Positions 15,959 through 23,417 of a stretch of DNA of 64,000 nucleotides are shown piece by piece. Each line of letters begins with the position of its first letter. Position 1 is the first letter of the stretch. The stretch is from SIG565 sp045601525. Lineage in GTDB: Bacteria; Bacillota; Clostridia; Oscillospirales; Acutalibacteraceae. The notes beneath the pieces are model-generated. The model had not been told where the DNA came from. It was given only the letters and a program-made list of their open reading frames with translations, and made no database searches. The stretch spans positions 1 through 64,000 of the forward strand of contig JAZRZR010000005.1 of NCBI GenBank assembly GCA_045601525.1. The letters are read 5' to 3'. The translations under genes were made by a program, and so were the position numbers.

Positions 15959-17337
15959 TAAAGCTTATTCACCAATTCCTTAAAGTAATTACCCCTAACC
16001 GCAAAGTTGGGGAAGGCATCAAAAGAGGCACAGGCAGGGCTTAATGTAACAACATCACCCGTTTTTGCAAGGCTATGTGCCGTTTCTACTGCCTCTTTAA
16101 GATTCTGAACCTTTATAATCTCGGGACTGCCTTTGTAGCCTTCGTTGGCAGTTACTGCTTTTTCAATCTTTTCGGCGGTAGGTCCTGTGAGAATAAGGTA
16201 TTTAACCTTTTCAATTACGGCATCGGCCATAGGCTCAAAGGGGATATGTTTATCATAGCCGCCCGCAAGTAAAATAACTCCCTTTTCAAAGGCATTAAGA
16301 CCTGCAATAGTTCGTGTAGGACTTGAAGCAATAGAGTCGTTATAGTATTTAACACCATTGATTTCACGTACAAATTCAATACGGTGTTCAACACCGCCGA
16401 ATTCCTTTGCAACACGGCGGATAGTGTCGGCTCCCACATAGCCCCAAACCGCTGAAATTGCGGCGAGGAAGTTGGCTACATTGTGGTCGCCCAAAATGGT
16501 TATATCATCTCGGTGCATAATAGGTGCGCTGATACCCCTGTATGACATATTAAGAAAACCGTTGTTATCAAGCCAAGCACCGCTTTTAACAGGGCGTTCC
16601 ATACTAAAGCCTAAGGACTGGCCACGCACAAACGACTTAAAGAGCATGGTGATTTCATTATCGTAATTAAGGACAGTTCTCGAAATTGCGCCTTGGTGCA
16701 AGAGAATATTTTTCTTGGCTTCTACATATTCGTCCATATCCTTGTGCACATCAAGGTGGTTAGGGGCAACATTTGTTACAACCGCGATTTCGGGACTCTT
16801 ACGCATTGATATAAGTTGGAAAGAGGAAAGCTCAACAACGACATAATCATCAGGCTTTATTTCATCAATACGGGGCAAAAGCGGAGCACCGATATTGCCA
16901 CCCACGTGCACTGTATAGCCCTCGGCCTCGAGCATTTTTGCTATAAGTGTGGTAGTGGTGGTCTTGCCGTCAGAACCCGTAACCGCGAAAATCTTTGCGG
17001 GACAAATGTCAAAAAAGACTTCCATCTCACTCGTAACCGCAATACCTCTGCGGCGGGCTTCCTTGAGCTCTGGGAGGTTAAAGCTCATACCTGGGGTACG
17101 GAAGATAATATCAACCTCAAGGTTAGAAAGATAGTCTTCACCTAAATGAAGCTCTGCACCCTCTTTTTCAAGCTCAGCACAAATATCGCCTAATTGCTCG
17201 CGCTCGCGTCGGTCACAGGCGAGAACACGCGCACCTTGACTTAAAAATCTCTTTATAAGCGGGGTGTTACTGATACCTATGCCGCACACCGCTATTTTCT
17301 TACCTGATAAATGGTCCCAGAATTGCTTGTTATCCAT
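15958..17337 (-). CDS. murD: UDP-N-acetylmuramoylalanine-D-glutamate ligase
   Basis: Essential cytosolic peptidoglycan enzyme adding D-Glu to UDP-MurNAc-L-Ala. The 459-residue length is typical. The N-terminal Rossmann-like GIGISN segment, the RTPGMSFNLPEL segment, the ATP-binding VTGSDGKTTTTTLIAKML loop, VTNVAPNHLDVHKDMDEYV, YNDSIASSPTRTIAGL and LLAGGYDKH all match MurD. GGAGG lies just before the ATG. It heads a minus-strand unit with two M42 peptidases rather than sitting in a division/cell-wall cluster, which is unusual, although wall-gene order does vary among Clostridia. Confidence 0.95.
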   Translation of the reverse strand: MDNKQFWDHLSGKKIAVCGIGISNTPLIKRFLSQGARVLACDRREREQLGDICAELEKEGAELHLGEDYLSNLEVDIIFRTPGMSFNLPELKEARRRGIAVTSEMEVFFDICPAKIFAVTGSDGKTTTTTLIAKMLEAEGYTVHVGGNIGAPLLPRIDEIKPDDYVVVELSSFQLISMRKSPEIAVVTNVAPNHLDVHKDMDEYVEAKKNILLHQGAISRTVLNYDNEITMLFKSFVRGQSLGFSMERPVKSGAWLDNNGFLNMSYRGISAPIMHRDDITILGDHNVANFLAAISAVWGYVGADTIRRVAKEFGGVEHRIEFVREINGVKYYNDSIASSPTRTIAGLNAFEKGVILLAGGYDKHIPFEPMADAVIEKVKYLILTGPTAEKIEKAVTANEGYKGSPEIIKVQNLKEAVETAHSLAKTGDVVTLSPACASFDAFPNFAVRGNYFKELVNKL

Positions 17338-17370
17338 ATTCTAACCTCCAGAGTATATCATATCTATTAT

Positions 17371-17399
17371 ATTATACTTACTTATATATAAAATATCAA
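17371..17399 (-). promoter_or_regulatory. Promoter of the murD unit
   Basis: On the minus strand TTGATA (17399-17394) and TATAAT (17376-17371) are separated by 17 bases, about 35 bases ahead of the murD start codon. Confidence 0.75.
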
Positions 17400-17429
17400 T
17401 AACCAATTCTTCACAAGATAAATAAAATC

Positions 17430-17457
17430 GGCTATGATGTTTCGGTGCATCATAGCC
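17430..17457 (-). terminator. Probable terminator after lipoprotein gene
   Basis: A perfect 10-bp stem (GGCTATGATG/CATCATAGCC) with an 8-base loop, 53 bases beyond the stop of the minus-strand lipoprotein gene. The trailing sequence on that strand (GATTTTATTT) is T-rich but interrupted. Confidence 0.65.
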
Positions 17458-17510
17458 AATTAAAATTATTTTTTATAGAAGAAGTTTTCAATAAATGTCG
17501 GCTGTAAATA

Positions 17511-17996
17511 CTAACAAATAGTTACATCGTGAAATTCTATGAGCATATTTCCTGTTTCAATCTTTATGGGAATACCCTTGTCGGTAAAATAAATGCGGTA
17601 AGGCTTATTATCGATACTGTCCTCGAAAATATTTTCCTCGCCGTTTTTCTCTATTTGTTTGCCACGAACCTCTCTAAAGGCCGCCGCCATACAATCAGTA
17701 ATACCCACATAATAAGAATTTTGTGCGCTTGGTGTGTAGGTTACGCTGCCGAGGGTGGCTGTAACATTACCGTCATTGGTGTATGTAAGGATAAGACCGT
17801 TTAATATTTCGGGTTCTGTTACCTTGACAGTCATTGTTCCGTCGCCGCTAATTACGGTGGGGCATATATATTTTTCGTTAAAATAGGAAATATGGGCGTT
17901 AAAGCCTAAATTTTCGCAAATAGGTGTGATGGTACCCTTTTGACAACCCGATAAAAGCAATAAAAAAGCAAATGTAAGGCACAAAACTTTTTTCAA
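17511..17996 (-). CDS. Small putative lipoprotein
   Basis: About 161 residues beginning KKVLCLTFAFLLLLSGC, a classic lipoprotein signal with lipobox LLSGC. The mature part is polar (VTATLGSVTYTPSAQN, YRIYFTDKGIPIKIETGN) and resembles small extracytoplasmic clostridial lipoproteins of unknown role. TTG at 17996 is chosen as start, since AAGGGTGA precedes it; an extension to TTG 18011 overlaps the dehydratase gene. It is the last gene of a three-gene minus-strand unit. No specific function can be assigned. Confidence 0.7.
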   Translation of the reverse strand: MKKVLCLTFAFLLLLSGCQKGTITPICENLGFNAHISYFNEKYICPTVISGDGTMTVKVTEPEILNGLILTYTNDGNVTATLGSVTYTPSAQNSYYVGITDCMAAAFREVRGKQIEKNGEENIFEDSIDNKPYRIYFTDKGIPIKIETGNMLIEFHDVTIC

Positions 17997-18000
17997 AAAA

Positions 18001-18852
18001 TCACCCTTCAAGCATTTTATATATGCAGGGCAACTCCTCTATTAAATCACTTGGTAGCATTGCCGTTTGTGAAAGCCGTTTTGCCGCCATATCCCCGGCT
18101 AGGCCGTGTATATAAACGGCATTTGATATTGCCTCAAAAACATTTTGGTTACGGGCAATAAGAGCGGCTATGATACCGGCTAAAGCATCGCCTGAACCAC
18201 CCGTTGCCATACCGGGATTACCTGTGGTGTTTTTCAAAATGTCGCCGTTTGGTGACACCACAAGGGTGTTATGGCCCTTAAGCACAAGATAAACGCCGTT
18301 TTGCTTGGCAAAAGTGAGCGCACAAGTTTCTCTGTTGGCATTTATCTTTTCAAGAGAAACACCCGTAAGGCGTGAGAATTCGGCGGGGTGGGGAGTAAGT
18401 ATAATTGGAGTTTTCGCCTGCTTTAATATATCTATGCGGCCACTTAAAAGATTTATTCCGTCGGCATCTATAATTAAAGGGCAAGCGGCATTTTTAATTA
18501 AAAAAGAAAGGGCTCGTTTTGATAATCGAGCTTTGCCCATACCACACCCAATAAGTATGGAATTGGTCCTTGCAATACCTTTTTTGAGGGTTTTCTTTAG
18601 GTTAAATGAATTAAAAGGCAAACAAACCGCTTCGGGTAAAGCGGTTGTAAGAATAGGATATATTTTTTTGTGAAGAGCTACACGGGCTATACCCACACCG
18701 CTTTTAAGACAAGCAGAGGTCGCAAGTATCGCCGCACCTGCCATACCGTAGCTTCCGCAAACCAAAAGTGCGGTGCCAAAGCTTCCCTTGTGGCTATCCT
18801 CCTCACGCTTTTGGAAATGTGGCTTTTGTATAGCTTGGATTTCCTTAGTCAT
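18001..18852 (-). CDS. nnrD: ADP/ATP-dependent NAD(P)H-hydrate dehydratase
   Basis: A 283-residue enzyme of the ribokinase-like YjeF C-terminal family, repairing hydrated NAD(P)H in the cytosol. Characteristic segments are GSFGTALLVCGSYGMAGAAI near the N-terminus, ILTPHPAEFSRLTG, LVLKGHNTLV and the GNPGMATGGSGDALAGIIAA nucleotide-binding motif. The usual fused or adjacent NnrE epimerase domain is not present, so the epimerase must be encoded elsewhere. ATG 18852 is preceded by AAGGGAG; upstream in-frame sequence to 18900 lacks a ribosome site and overlaps the neighbour. Confidence 0.92.
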   Translation of the reverse strand: MTKEIQAIQKPHFQKREEDSHKGSFGTALLVCGSYGMAGAAILATSACLKSGVGIARVALHKKIYPILTTALPEAVCLPFNSFNLKKTLKKGIARTNSILIGCGMGKARLSKRALSFLIKNAACPLIIDADGINLLSGRIDILKQAKTPIILTPHPAEFSRLTGVSLEKINANRETCALTFAKQNGVYLVLKGHNTLVVSPNGDILKNTTGNPGMATGGSGDALAGIIAALIARNQNVFEAISNAVYIHGLAGDMAAKRLSQTAMLPSDLIEELPCIYKMLEG

Positions 18853-19345
18853 TAAATAACTCCCTTTTAATTGTTCTCGGAGCGCACTCCTTAATTGCAT
18901 TTATTGTCTTTTCGTTAGGGGAGAAGATAAGAACGAATTTTTTGTTTTCGCCACCAACAAGATAATATGCATTTTCTTTATTTCCGCAAAAATATGTTTT
19001 GGCCGAGGGGCCCGCCTGCACTGCATTACCTGTAAATTTACCCGTGCGGACAATATCCTTACAGTCAAATGAGAGAATTCGGCGCCTTTCCCTTTTGCCG
19101 ATGATTTTATCTATATCCACTGTGCCGTTCGTTACGATATATTCATATTCAACGCTAAACAATGGAAGTAGCTTTGCGGTGCCGTAGATTACACCTACTA
19201 TGCCTAAAATTAAAATGGGAAACTGTCCCGAATAAATAAACAAAACAACCGAAACTATAACTGCCGCAATCAACAATGCTGCAATAGCAAGATAGGTTAA
19301 AAAGGTTTTCTTAATAGGTACGATTTGTTCGCAAAAAATATCCAT
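18845..19345 (-). CDS. Two-helix membrane protein with PH-like domain
   Basis: A 166-residue protein with two hydrophobic helices (about residues 14-38 and 42-62) followed by a cytoplasmic beta-rich domain containing VEYEYIVTNGTVDIDKIIGK and RRRILSFDCKDI. This is a bacterial PH-like layout, resembling the clostridial DUF6106 proteins as I recall them. The role is unknown. AAGGAG precedes the ATG, and the gene overlaps nnrD by 8 bases as first member of the unit. Confidence 0.65.
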   Translation of the reverse strand: MDIFCEQIVPIKKTFLTYLAIAALLIAAVIVSVVLFIYSGQFPILILGIVGVIYGTAKLLPLFSVEYEYIVTNGTVDIDKIIGKRERRRILSFDCKDIVRTGKFTGNAVQAGPSAKTYFCGNKENAYYLVGGENKKFVLIFSPNEKTINAIKECAPRTIKRELFND

Positions 19346-19456
19346 ATTTTATCTCCTTATAGCATTTTTATTTATTATAATGGCAGGCCGCTTAAAAGAC
19401 GGCTTATCAAAATACTTAGATTAACTATAGTTATTATACAACTTAAAACTCACCAC

Positions 19457-19485
19457 TTGCAATATCTTTTTTTATAATGTATAAT
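19457..19485 (+). promoter_or_regulatory. Promoter of the solitary PqqD-like gene
   Basis: TTGCAA at 19457-19462 and TATAAT at 19480-19485 with a 17-base spacer, 29 bases before the ATG. Confidence 0.72.
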
Positions 19486-19514
19486 TAAAACACCAAAATT
19501 AAGTGAGGTAAGTT

Positions 19515-19787
19515 ATGAAGATTAAAGAAAACTTTATTGTCAGAAATGTTGCGGGTGAGAATCTCGTTGTTCCGCTTGCAGGCTCAGGCGTAGATTTCAA
19601 TTCGGTAATTACCCTTAACGAATCAGGCAAATTTTTATGGGATATTTTAGAAAAAGGCAGCGATTATGCTTCCTTGCTTGGAGCATTGGTGGCCGAGTAC
19701 GGCATTGATGAGGCTACAGCCAAGGCGGATATTGATAAGTTTATCGCATCGCTTAAAGAAAACAAAATTTTAGAAGAAGAAAAATAA
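19515..19787 (+). CDS. PqqD-family peptide chaperone-like protein
   Basis: A 90-residue single-domain PqqD-like protein: NFIVRNVAGENLVVPL, ITLNESGKFLWDILEKGSDY, LVAEYGIDEATAKADIDKFI. PqqD domains bind leader peptides and present them to radical SAM or other RiPP-modifying enzymes. No precursor peptide or modifying enzyme is adjacent: it has its own promoter and terminator, and the only radical SAM maturase in the window is about 20 kb away and carries its own N-terminal recognition region. GTGAGGT serves as ribosome site. Partners are unknown. Confidence 0.85.
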   Translation: MKIKENFIVRNVAGENLVVPLAGSGVDFNSVITLNESGKFLWDILEKGSDYASLLGALVAEYGIDEATAKADIDKFIASLKENKILEEEK

Positions 19788-19799
19788 ACTCTAAGCGTA

Positions 19800-19827
19800 A
19801 GCCAAGTGTTATAAAAGACACTTGGCT
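19800..19827 (+). terminator. Terminator after PqqD-like gene
   Basis: A 10-bp perfect stem (AGCCAAGTGT/ACACTTGGCT) with an 8-base loop, followed by ATTTTTGTTTT. Confidence 0.85.
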
Positions 19828-19905
19828 ATTTTTGTTTTATAATCGCAACTCTAATCCTTGCACTTTTTCATTTTTGGGATTATACTTTAATCGGAGTTGG
19901 TTTGT

Positions 19906-21447
19906 ATGAATGGCTATGCCTATTATGAATACTTGAAAGTTGGCGGCGAAAGGCTTTTTACAGTTATTGCCCTGCCGAAAAAAGAGGGCAAATTCCCAAC
20001 AGTTGTTTGCCGTTCGCCGTATGTTAAAAGTACCGTTATGAAAAGCGAAGAGGAACTTGCTCAAAATCATCTTGAGTCCTCTGCGGCTTGGCTTCGACGA
20101 GGATATGCTGTTGTCTTTCAACATTGTAAAGGACAGGGCAAAAGTAGTGGCGAGTTTGTGCCCTATGTTCACGAGCGTGAAGATGGGCTTGGGCTTCGTG
20201 CATGGATAAGGGAGCAAGCCTTTTATAATGGTGAAATTTTTTTAACGGGCGGCAGTTATACAGCTTCGCTCCACTATGCAACCGCCCCCTTTGAAGAGGA
20301 TATTTTAGGTGCTGCTTTTGAGGTGCAGGATAGTGAGCGCTATCGACTTTGGTATCGAAACGGTCAAATGCGCAAAGGACATGCAAATTGGCATTTTGAT
20401 TTGTATAAGGCTAATTGCTCGCTTTCTAAAAACTTTAATATACACTCTTTTGCCCGTCTTCCCTTGAGTGATTTGTCCGAGTGTGTTTTAGGGGATAGAG
20501 CAGAGGACTTTGAGCAAATGTTAAAGGCCCCAAATCCCACCGATGATTTTTGGAGCACTCGGTTTGGCGGTGTTGACACAAAAGGCGCCACCGATAATGC
20601 CAATATCCCCATTTTGTTAACCACGGGATATAATGATTTTTATGTGGGCGGCGTATTCAACATGTGGAATTCTATGAGTGAAGAAACCCGAAAAAAATGT
20701 GCCCTTTTAGTTTCCCCATACGACCATGGCGATGGTTACAATAAAGATAGGGGACTGTATTTTGAAAATGGGAAACGAGCCGAACAATTTGGCTCTTGTT
20801 ACCAAATAGATTGGTTTGATAATATAAGAAAGGGGAGCCCCACACCCATTAAAAAAGGCGTGATAACATACTATCGAGCCTTTGAAAATAAATGGCAGGA
20901 AGATTTTTATGCAGTTCCTACAAAGGAACTTTCATTGTCTTTGGGCGAGGGTGAAGCCGAGTTTATCTATGAGCCTAAAAAGCCTACTTCATTTTGCGGC
21001 GAGGGAGTTTTTGCAAGCGAGGAAAATGACGCCGAAAGTTTAATAAGTATATCCACAAAGCCACAGCAAAGGGATATATTTATAAAAGGGCAAATGCGTG
21101 CACGCTTGGCTGTATCATCGAACTGTGAGGACACAAGCTTTTATATTAGAATAAGCATTAAAAACAAAGATCACACTTATGTTTTGCGCCACGATATAAC
21201 ATCACTTTGTTATCAGTTGGGAGCCTATAAGGCAAACGAAATAGTATATTTAGATTTTTGCTTTGATGAGCACGCTTTTTTGCTTAAAGAGGGTGAGTGC
21301 TTGCAAATTGATATCGCTTCCACCGATAATAACACATACGTTTCTCATACCAATAACAAAGGTCCTTACCATCTGCAAACCACTACAAAAACCGCAAAAA
21401 ATAAGGTGTATTTGGATAAATCACAACTGATTTTACCTATAGAATAA
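19906..21447 (+). CDS. CocE/NonD-family (S15-type) hydrolase
   Basis: A 513-residue alpha/beta hydrolase of the X-Pro dipeptidyl-peptidase/cocaine-esterase class. The VVCRSPYVKS start of the core, an oxyanion-region segment GYAVVFQHCKGQGKSSGEF, the nucleophile elbow in LTGGSYTASLHYA, NIPILLTTGYNDFYVGG carrying the acid residue, and SPYDHGD carrying the histidine are all present. A C-terminal jelly-roll (PepX_C-like) domain follows from about residue 340. There is no signal peptide, so it is probably cytosolic. ATG 19906 is preferred over TTG 19897 because CGGAG at 19892-19896 is 9 bases ahead. The substrate is unknown. Confidence 0.85.
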   Translation: MNGYAYYEYLKVGGERLFTVIALPKKEGKFPTVVCRSPYVKSTVMKSEEELAQNHLESSAAWLRRGYAVVFQHCKGQGKSSGEFVPYVHEREDGLGLRAWIREQAFYNGEIFLTGGSYTASLHYATAPFEEDILGAAFEVQDSERYRLWYRNGQMRKGHANWHFDLYKANCSLSKNFNIHSFARLPLSDLSECVLGDRAEDFEQMLKAPNPTDDFWSTRFGGVDTKGATDNANIPILLTTGYNDFYVGGVFNMWNSMSEETRKKCALLVSPYDHGDGYNKDRGLYFENGKRAEQFGSCYQIDWFDNIRKGSPTPIKKGVITYYRAFENKWQEDFYAVPTKELSLSLGEGEAEFIYEPKKPTSFCGEGVFASEENDAESLISISTKPQQRDIFIKGQMRARLAVSSNCEDTSFYIRISIKNKDHTYVLRHDITSLCYQLGAYKANEIVYLDFCFDEHAFLLKEGECLQIDIASTDNNTYVSHTNNKGPYHLQTTTKTAKNKVYLDKSQLILPIE

Positions 21448-21450
21448 AGC

Positions 21451-21478
21451 AAAAAGCCTTGAATTTACGAGGCTTTTT
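21451..21478 (+). terminator. Terminator after CocE-like gene
   Basis: The stem AAAAAGCCT/AGGCTTTTT with a 10-base loop ends in a 6-T run and then GTTTT. Confidence 0.8.
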
Positions 21479-21490
21479 TGTTTTAGTTGC

Positions 21491-21519
21491 TTGACAAAAC
21501 ATATACTTCGTGATATGAT
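21491..21519 (+). promoter_or_regulatory. Promoter of the padR-DUF1700-DUF4097 operon
   Basis: TTGACA at 21491-21496 and TATGAT at 21514-21519, spacer 17. Short dyads (CATAT/ATATG across 21500-21517) lie in the spacer and could be the PadR site. Confidence 0.78.
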
Positions 21520-21543
21520 GTATTATGCAAAGGGAGGTATAGT

Positions 21544-21864
21544 ATGGATGTTCAGTTAAAACGGGGGCTATTGGACGTGTGCGTGTTAGCGGCAATCAAA
21601 AATGAAGATTCCTACGGGTATAAAATTATCAAGGATATGAAGCCGTATATTGAATTATCCGAGTCCACGCTATATACAATTCTTAAAAGATTAGAGAGCG
21701 CCAATATGTTAACTGTGAGAACTGCAGAGCACGATGGCAGACTTCGTAAATACTATCATATTACGGCTTTGGGTTTAGAAAAAATCGAAAACTTTAAGTG
21801 TGAGTGGAAAGAAATTATGTCAATATATAAATTTGTTACCAAGGGAGATGAAGCAGATGAATAA
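21544..21864 (+). CDS. PadR-family transcriptional regulator
   Basis: A 106-residue winged-helix repressor: KRGLLDVCVLAAIKNEDSYG, SESTLYTILKRLESANMLTV, GRLRKYYHITALGLEKI. This PadR plus DUF1700 plus DUF4097 arrangement is widespread in Firmicutes and is linked to envelope-stress responses. GGGAGGT precedes the ATG. The stop overlaps the start of the next gene by 8 bases. Autorepression is expected from the family. Confidence 0.92.
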   Translation: MDVQLKRGLLDVCVLAAIKNEDSYGYKIIKDMKPYIELSESTLYTILKRLESANMLTVRTAEHDGRLRKYYHITALGLEKIENFKCEWKEIMSIYKFVTKGDEADE

Positions 21865-22417
21865 AACTGATTTTTTCTGGAAATTGTCGGGTAGGCTCAG
21901 CGGTTTGCCTGCCGAGGAGATTGAAAAGCGTTTAGAATTTTTTGAAGAAATGATAAACGATTATATGGAAGACGGCATGACCGAGGAGGAAGCCATAGCA
22001 AAGTTAGGTAATCCCGAAGAAATCGCCAATCAAATCATAGCCGATATTCCGCTTGGCACCTTGGTTAAAGAAAAAATAAAGAGGCATAAAAGGATGTCAG
22101 TAGGACAAATTGTGTTATTGGCAGTAGGCTCTCCGATATGGGCTTCGTTGCTTATTTCGGTTCTTTGTGTAGTCTTTTCGGTTTTGGCTTCGCTTTGGGC
22201 GGCTTTTGTTTCCTTTGCCGCTTGTGGCTTTGCAGGGGTAATAATGAGCGTGGTGTTTATGCTACTTGGTAATATACCCTCAGGTATTGTAATACTTGGC
22301 GGAGGATTGGCTTGTGGCGGCCTTGCAATACTTTTCTTTTTCCTTTGCTACTTTGCAACAAAGGGAACAATACGCCTTATTAAAAAAGCTTTATTAAGGG
22401 GGAACGACGATGAGTAA
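21857..22417 (+). CDS. DUF1700/HAAS-domain membrane protein
   Basis: About 186 residues. The N-terminal HAAS-type helical domain contains WKLSGRLSGLPAEEIEKRLE, EMINDYMEDGMTEEEAIAKL and GNPEEIANQII. Three or four hydrophobic helices follow and a basic tail ends it. Such proteins couple PadR regulators to membrane partners. ATG 21857 is chosen because AGGGAG at 21842-21847 lies 9 bases upstream; the in-frame ATG at 21848 would touch the ribosome site. It overlaps the DUF4097 gene by 8 bases. Confidence 0.88.
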   Translation: MNKTDFFWKLSGRLSGLPAEEIEKRLEFFEEMINDYMEDGMTEEEAIAKLGNPEEIANQIIADIPLGTLVKEKIKRHKRMSVGQIVLLAVGSPIWASLLISVLCVVFSVLASLWAAFVSFAACGFAGVIMSVVFMLLGNIPSGIVILGGGLACGGLAILFFFLCYFATKGTIRLIKKALLRGNDDE

Positions 22418-23303
22418 GAGAGTTAAATGGCTTGTTATCGGGGTTTTACTTTTGATTATAGGTGGCATCTTGTTTGCCGTCGGTATGGCGGCGGTAAATT
22501 GGAACTTTTTAAGCCTTGATACAAATAAATATCAAACCAATACCTATGATATTGCAGAAGAGTTTGGCAGTCTTTCAATAATAAACGATACTACCGATAT
22601 AGTTTTCAAAAAGGGTGAAGCAAGGGTTGTTTGTTTTGAGAATGAAAACATAAGGCACAGCGTTTCGGTTAATAACGGAGTGCTCGAAATAAGAGCGAAT
22701 GATAATAGAAAATGGTATAATTATATAGGCTTTAATTTTAACAACCCCAAGATTACAATTTATTTGCCGAGCAATCAATACGATGCTCTTAAAATAGAGG
22801 GTGATACGGGAGATGTTAATCTAAGCGATATCAGTTTTAACGATATACAAATTGCCCTTCATACGGGAGATATAAGACTTTCAAATCTAAATAGTAACAA
22901 TATAAGCCTTAAAACCACAACAGGCAAAATGGAGTTGTCTAATATCGATTGCCAAGGCTTGTTATCAACCACCGTAAGTACAGGGGATAACGAGCTTAAA
23001 AACATCAAGTGCAATAGCTTTGCAAGTAACGGCAGTACAGGCGATTTGGATATAGAAAACCTAATTGCCGATGAGAAAATATCTATCGAACGGGATACGG
23101 GCGATATCGAGTTTGAAGGCTTGGATGCCAACGAAATCTATATAAAAACCGATACGGGCGATGTTGAGGGTGAAATACGAAGCGAAAAGGTGTTTATCAT
23201 AAACACCGATACGGGAAGGGTTAATGTACCTAAAACAATCACTGGAGGCAAATGTGAAATCACCACCGATACGGGTGATATTGAAATAGAAATAGAAAAA
23301 TAA
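22410..23303 (+). CDS. DUF4097-family beta-helix repeat protein
   Basis: A 297-residue protein anchored by one N-terminal helix (about residues 7-30). The extracytoplasmic part is a right-handed beta-helix-like series of roughly 20-residue rungs, each marked by a T(G)D-type turn: GDTGDVNLS, HTGDIRLS, TTGKMELS, STGDNELK, STGDLDIE, DTGDIEFE, DTGDVEGE, DTGRVNVP, DTGDIEIE. The DNA repeats GATACGGG at several turns. It is the effector end of the PadR/DUF1700 operon; its ligand is unknown. Confidence 0.9.
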   Translation: MSKRVKWLVIGVLLLIIGGILFAVGMAAVNWNFLSLDTNKYQTNTYDIAEEFGSLSIINDTTDIVFKKGEARVVCFENENIRHSVSVNNGVLEIRANDNRKWYNYIGFNFNNPKITIYLPSNQYDALKIEGDTGDVNLSDISFNDIQIALHTGDIRLSNLNSNNISLKTTTGKMELSNIDCQGLLSTTVSTGDNELKNIKCNSFASNGSTGDLDIENLIADEKISIERDTGDIEFEGLDANEIYIKTDTGDVEGEIRSEKVFIINTDTGRVNVPKTITGGKCEITTDTGDIEIEIEK

Positions 23304-23305
23304 AA

Positions 23306-23340
23306 TTTGGCGGTCATCAGGGCAATTGATGGCCGCCAAA
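23306..23340 (+). terminator. Terminator of the PadR operon
   Basis: TTTGGCGGTCATC pairs with GATGGCCGCCAAA (one G-U pair) across a 9-base loop. The following A-rich rather than T-rich sequence makes it weaker on the plus strand. Confidence 0.6.
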
Positions 23341-23350
23341 AAACATATTA

Positions 23351-23379
23351 TTGAATAAAAAAATGTAATGTGCTATAAT
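23351..23379 (+). promoter_or_regulatory. Promoter of the glycosyltransferase gene
   Basis: TTGAAT at 23351-23356 and TATAAT at 23374-23379 with a 17-base spacer, 38 bases before the ATG. Confidence 0.7.
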
Positions 23380-23417
23380 TAGAAACATAAGAAACAATAG
23401 AAATAAGCGGTGAACTG

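Noticed and set aside
17338..17510. Possible small RNA or riboswitch between murD and the lipoprotein gene
   Set aside because: The region is explained by a sigma-A promoter for murD and a terminator hairpin for the lipoprotein gene. No further conserved fold was seen.
22800..23290. Repeated GATACGGG-like units suggesting a CRISPR or tandem array
   Set aside because: Spacing is about 60 bases with coding variation, and each unit encodes a rung of the DUF4097 beta-helix. There are no conserved repeats with unique spacers.
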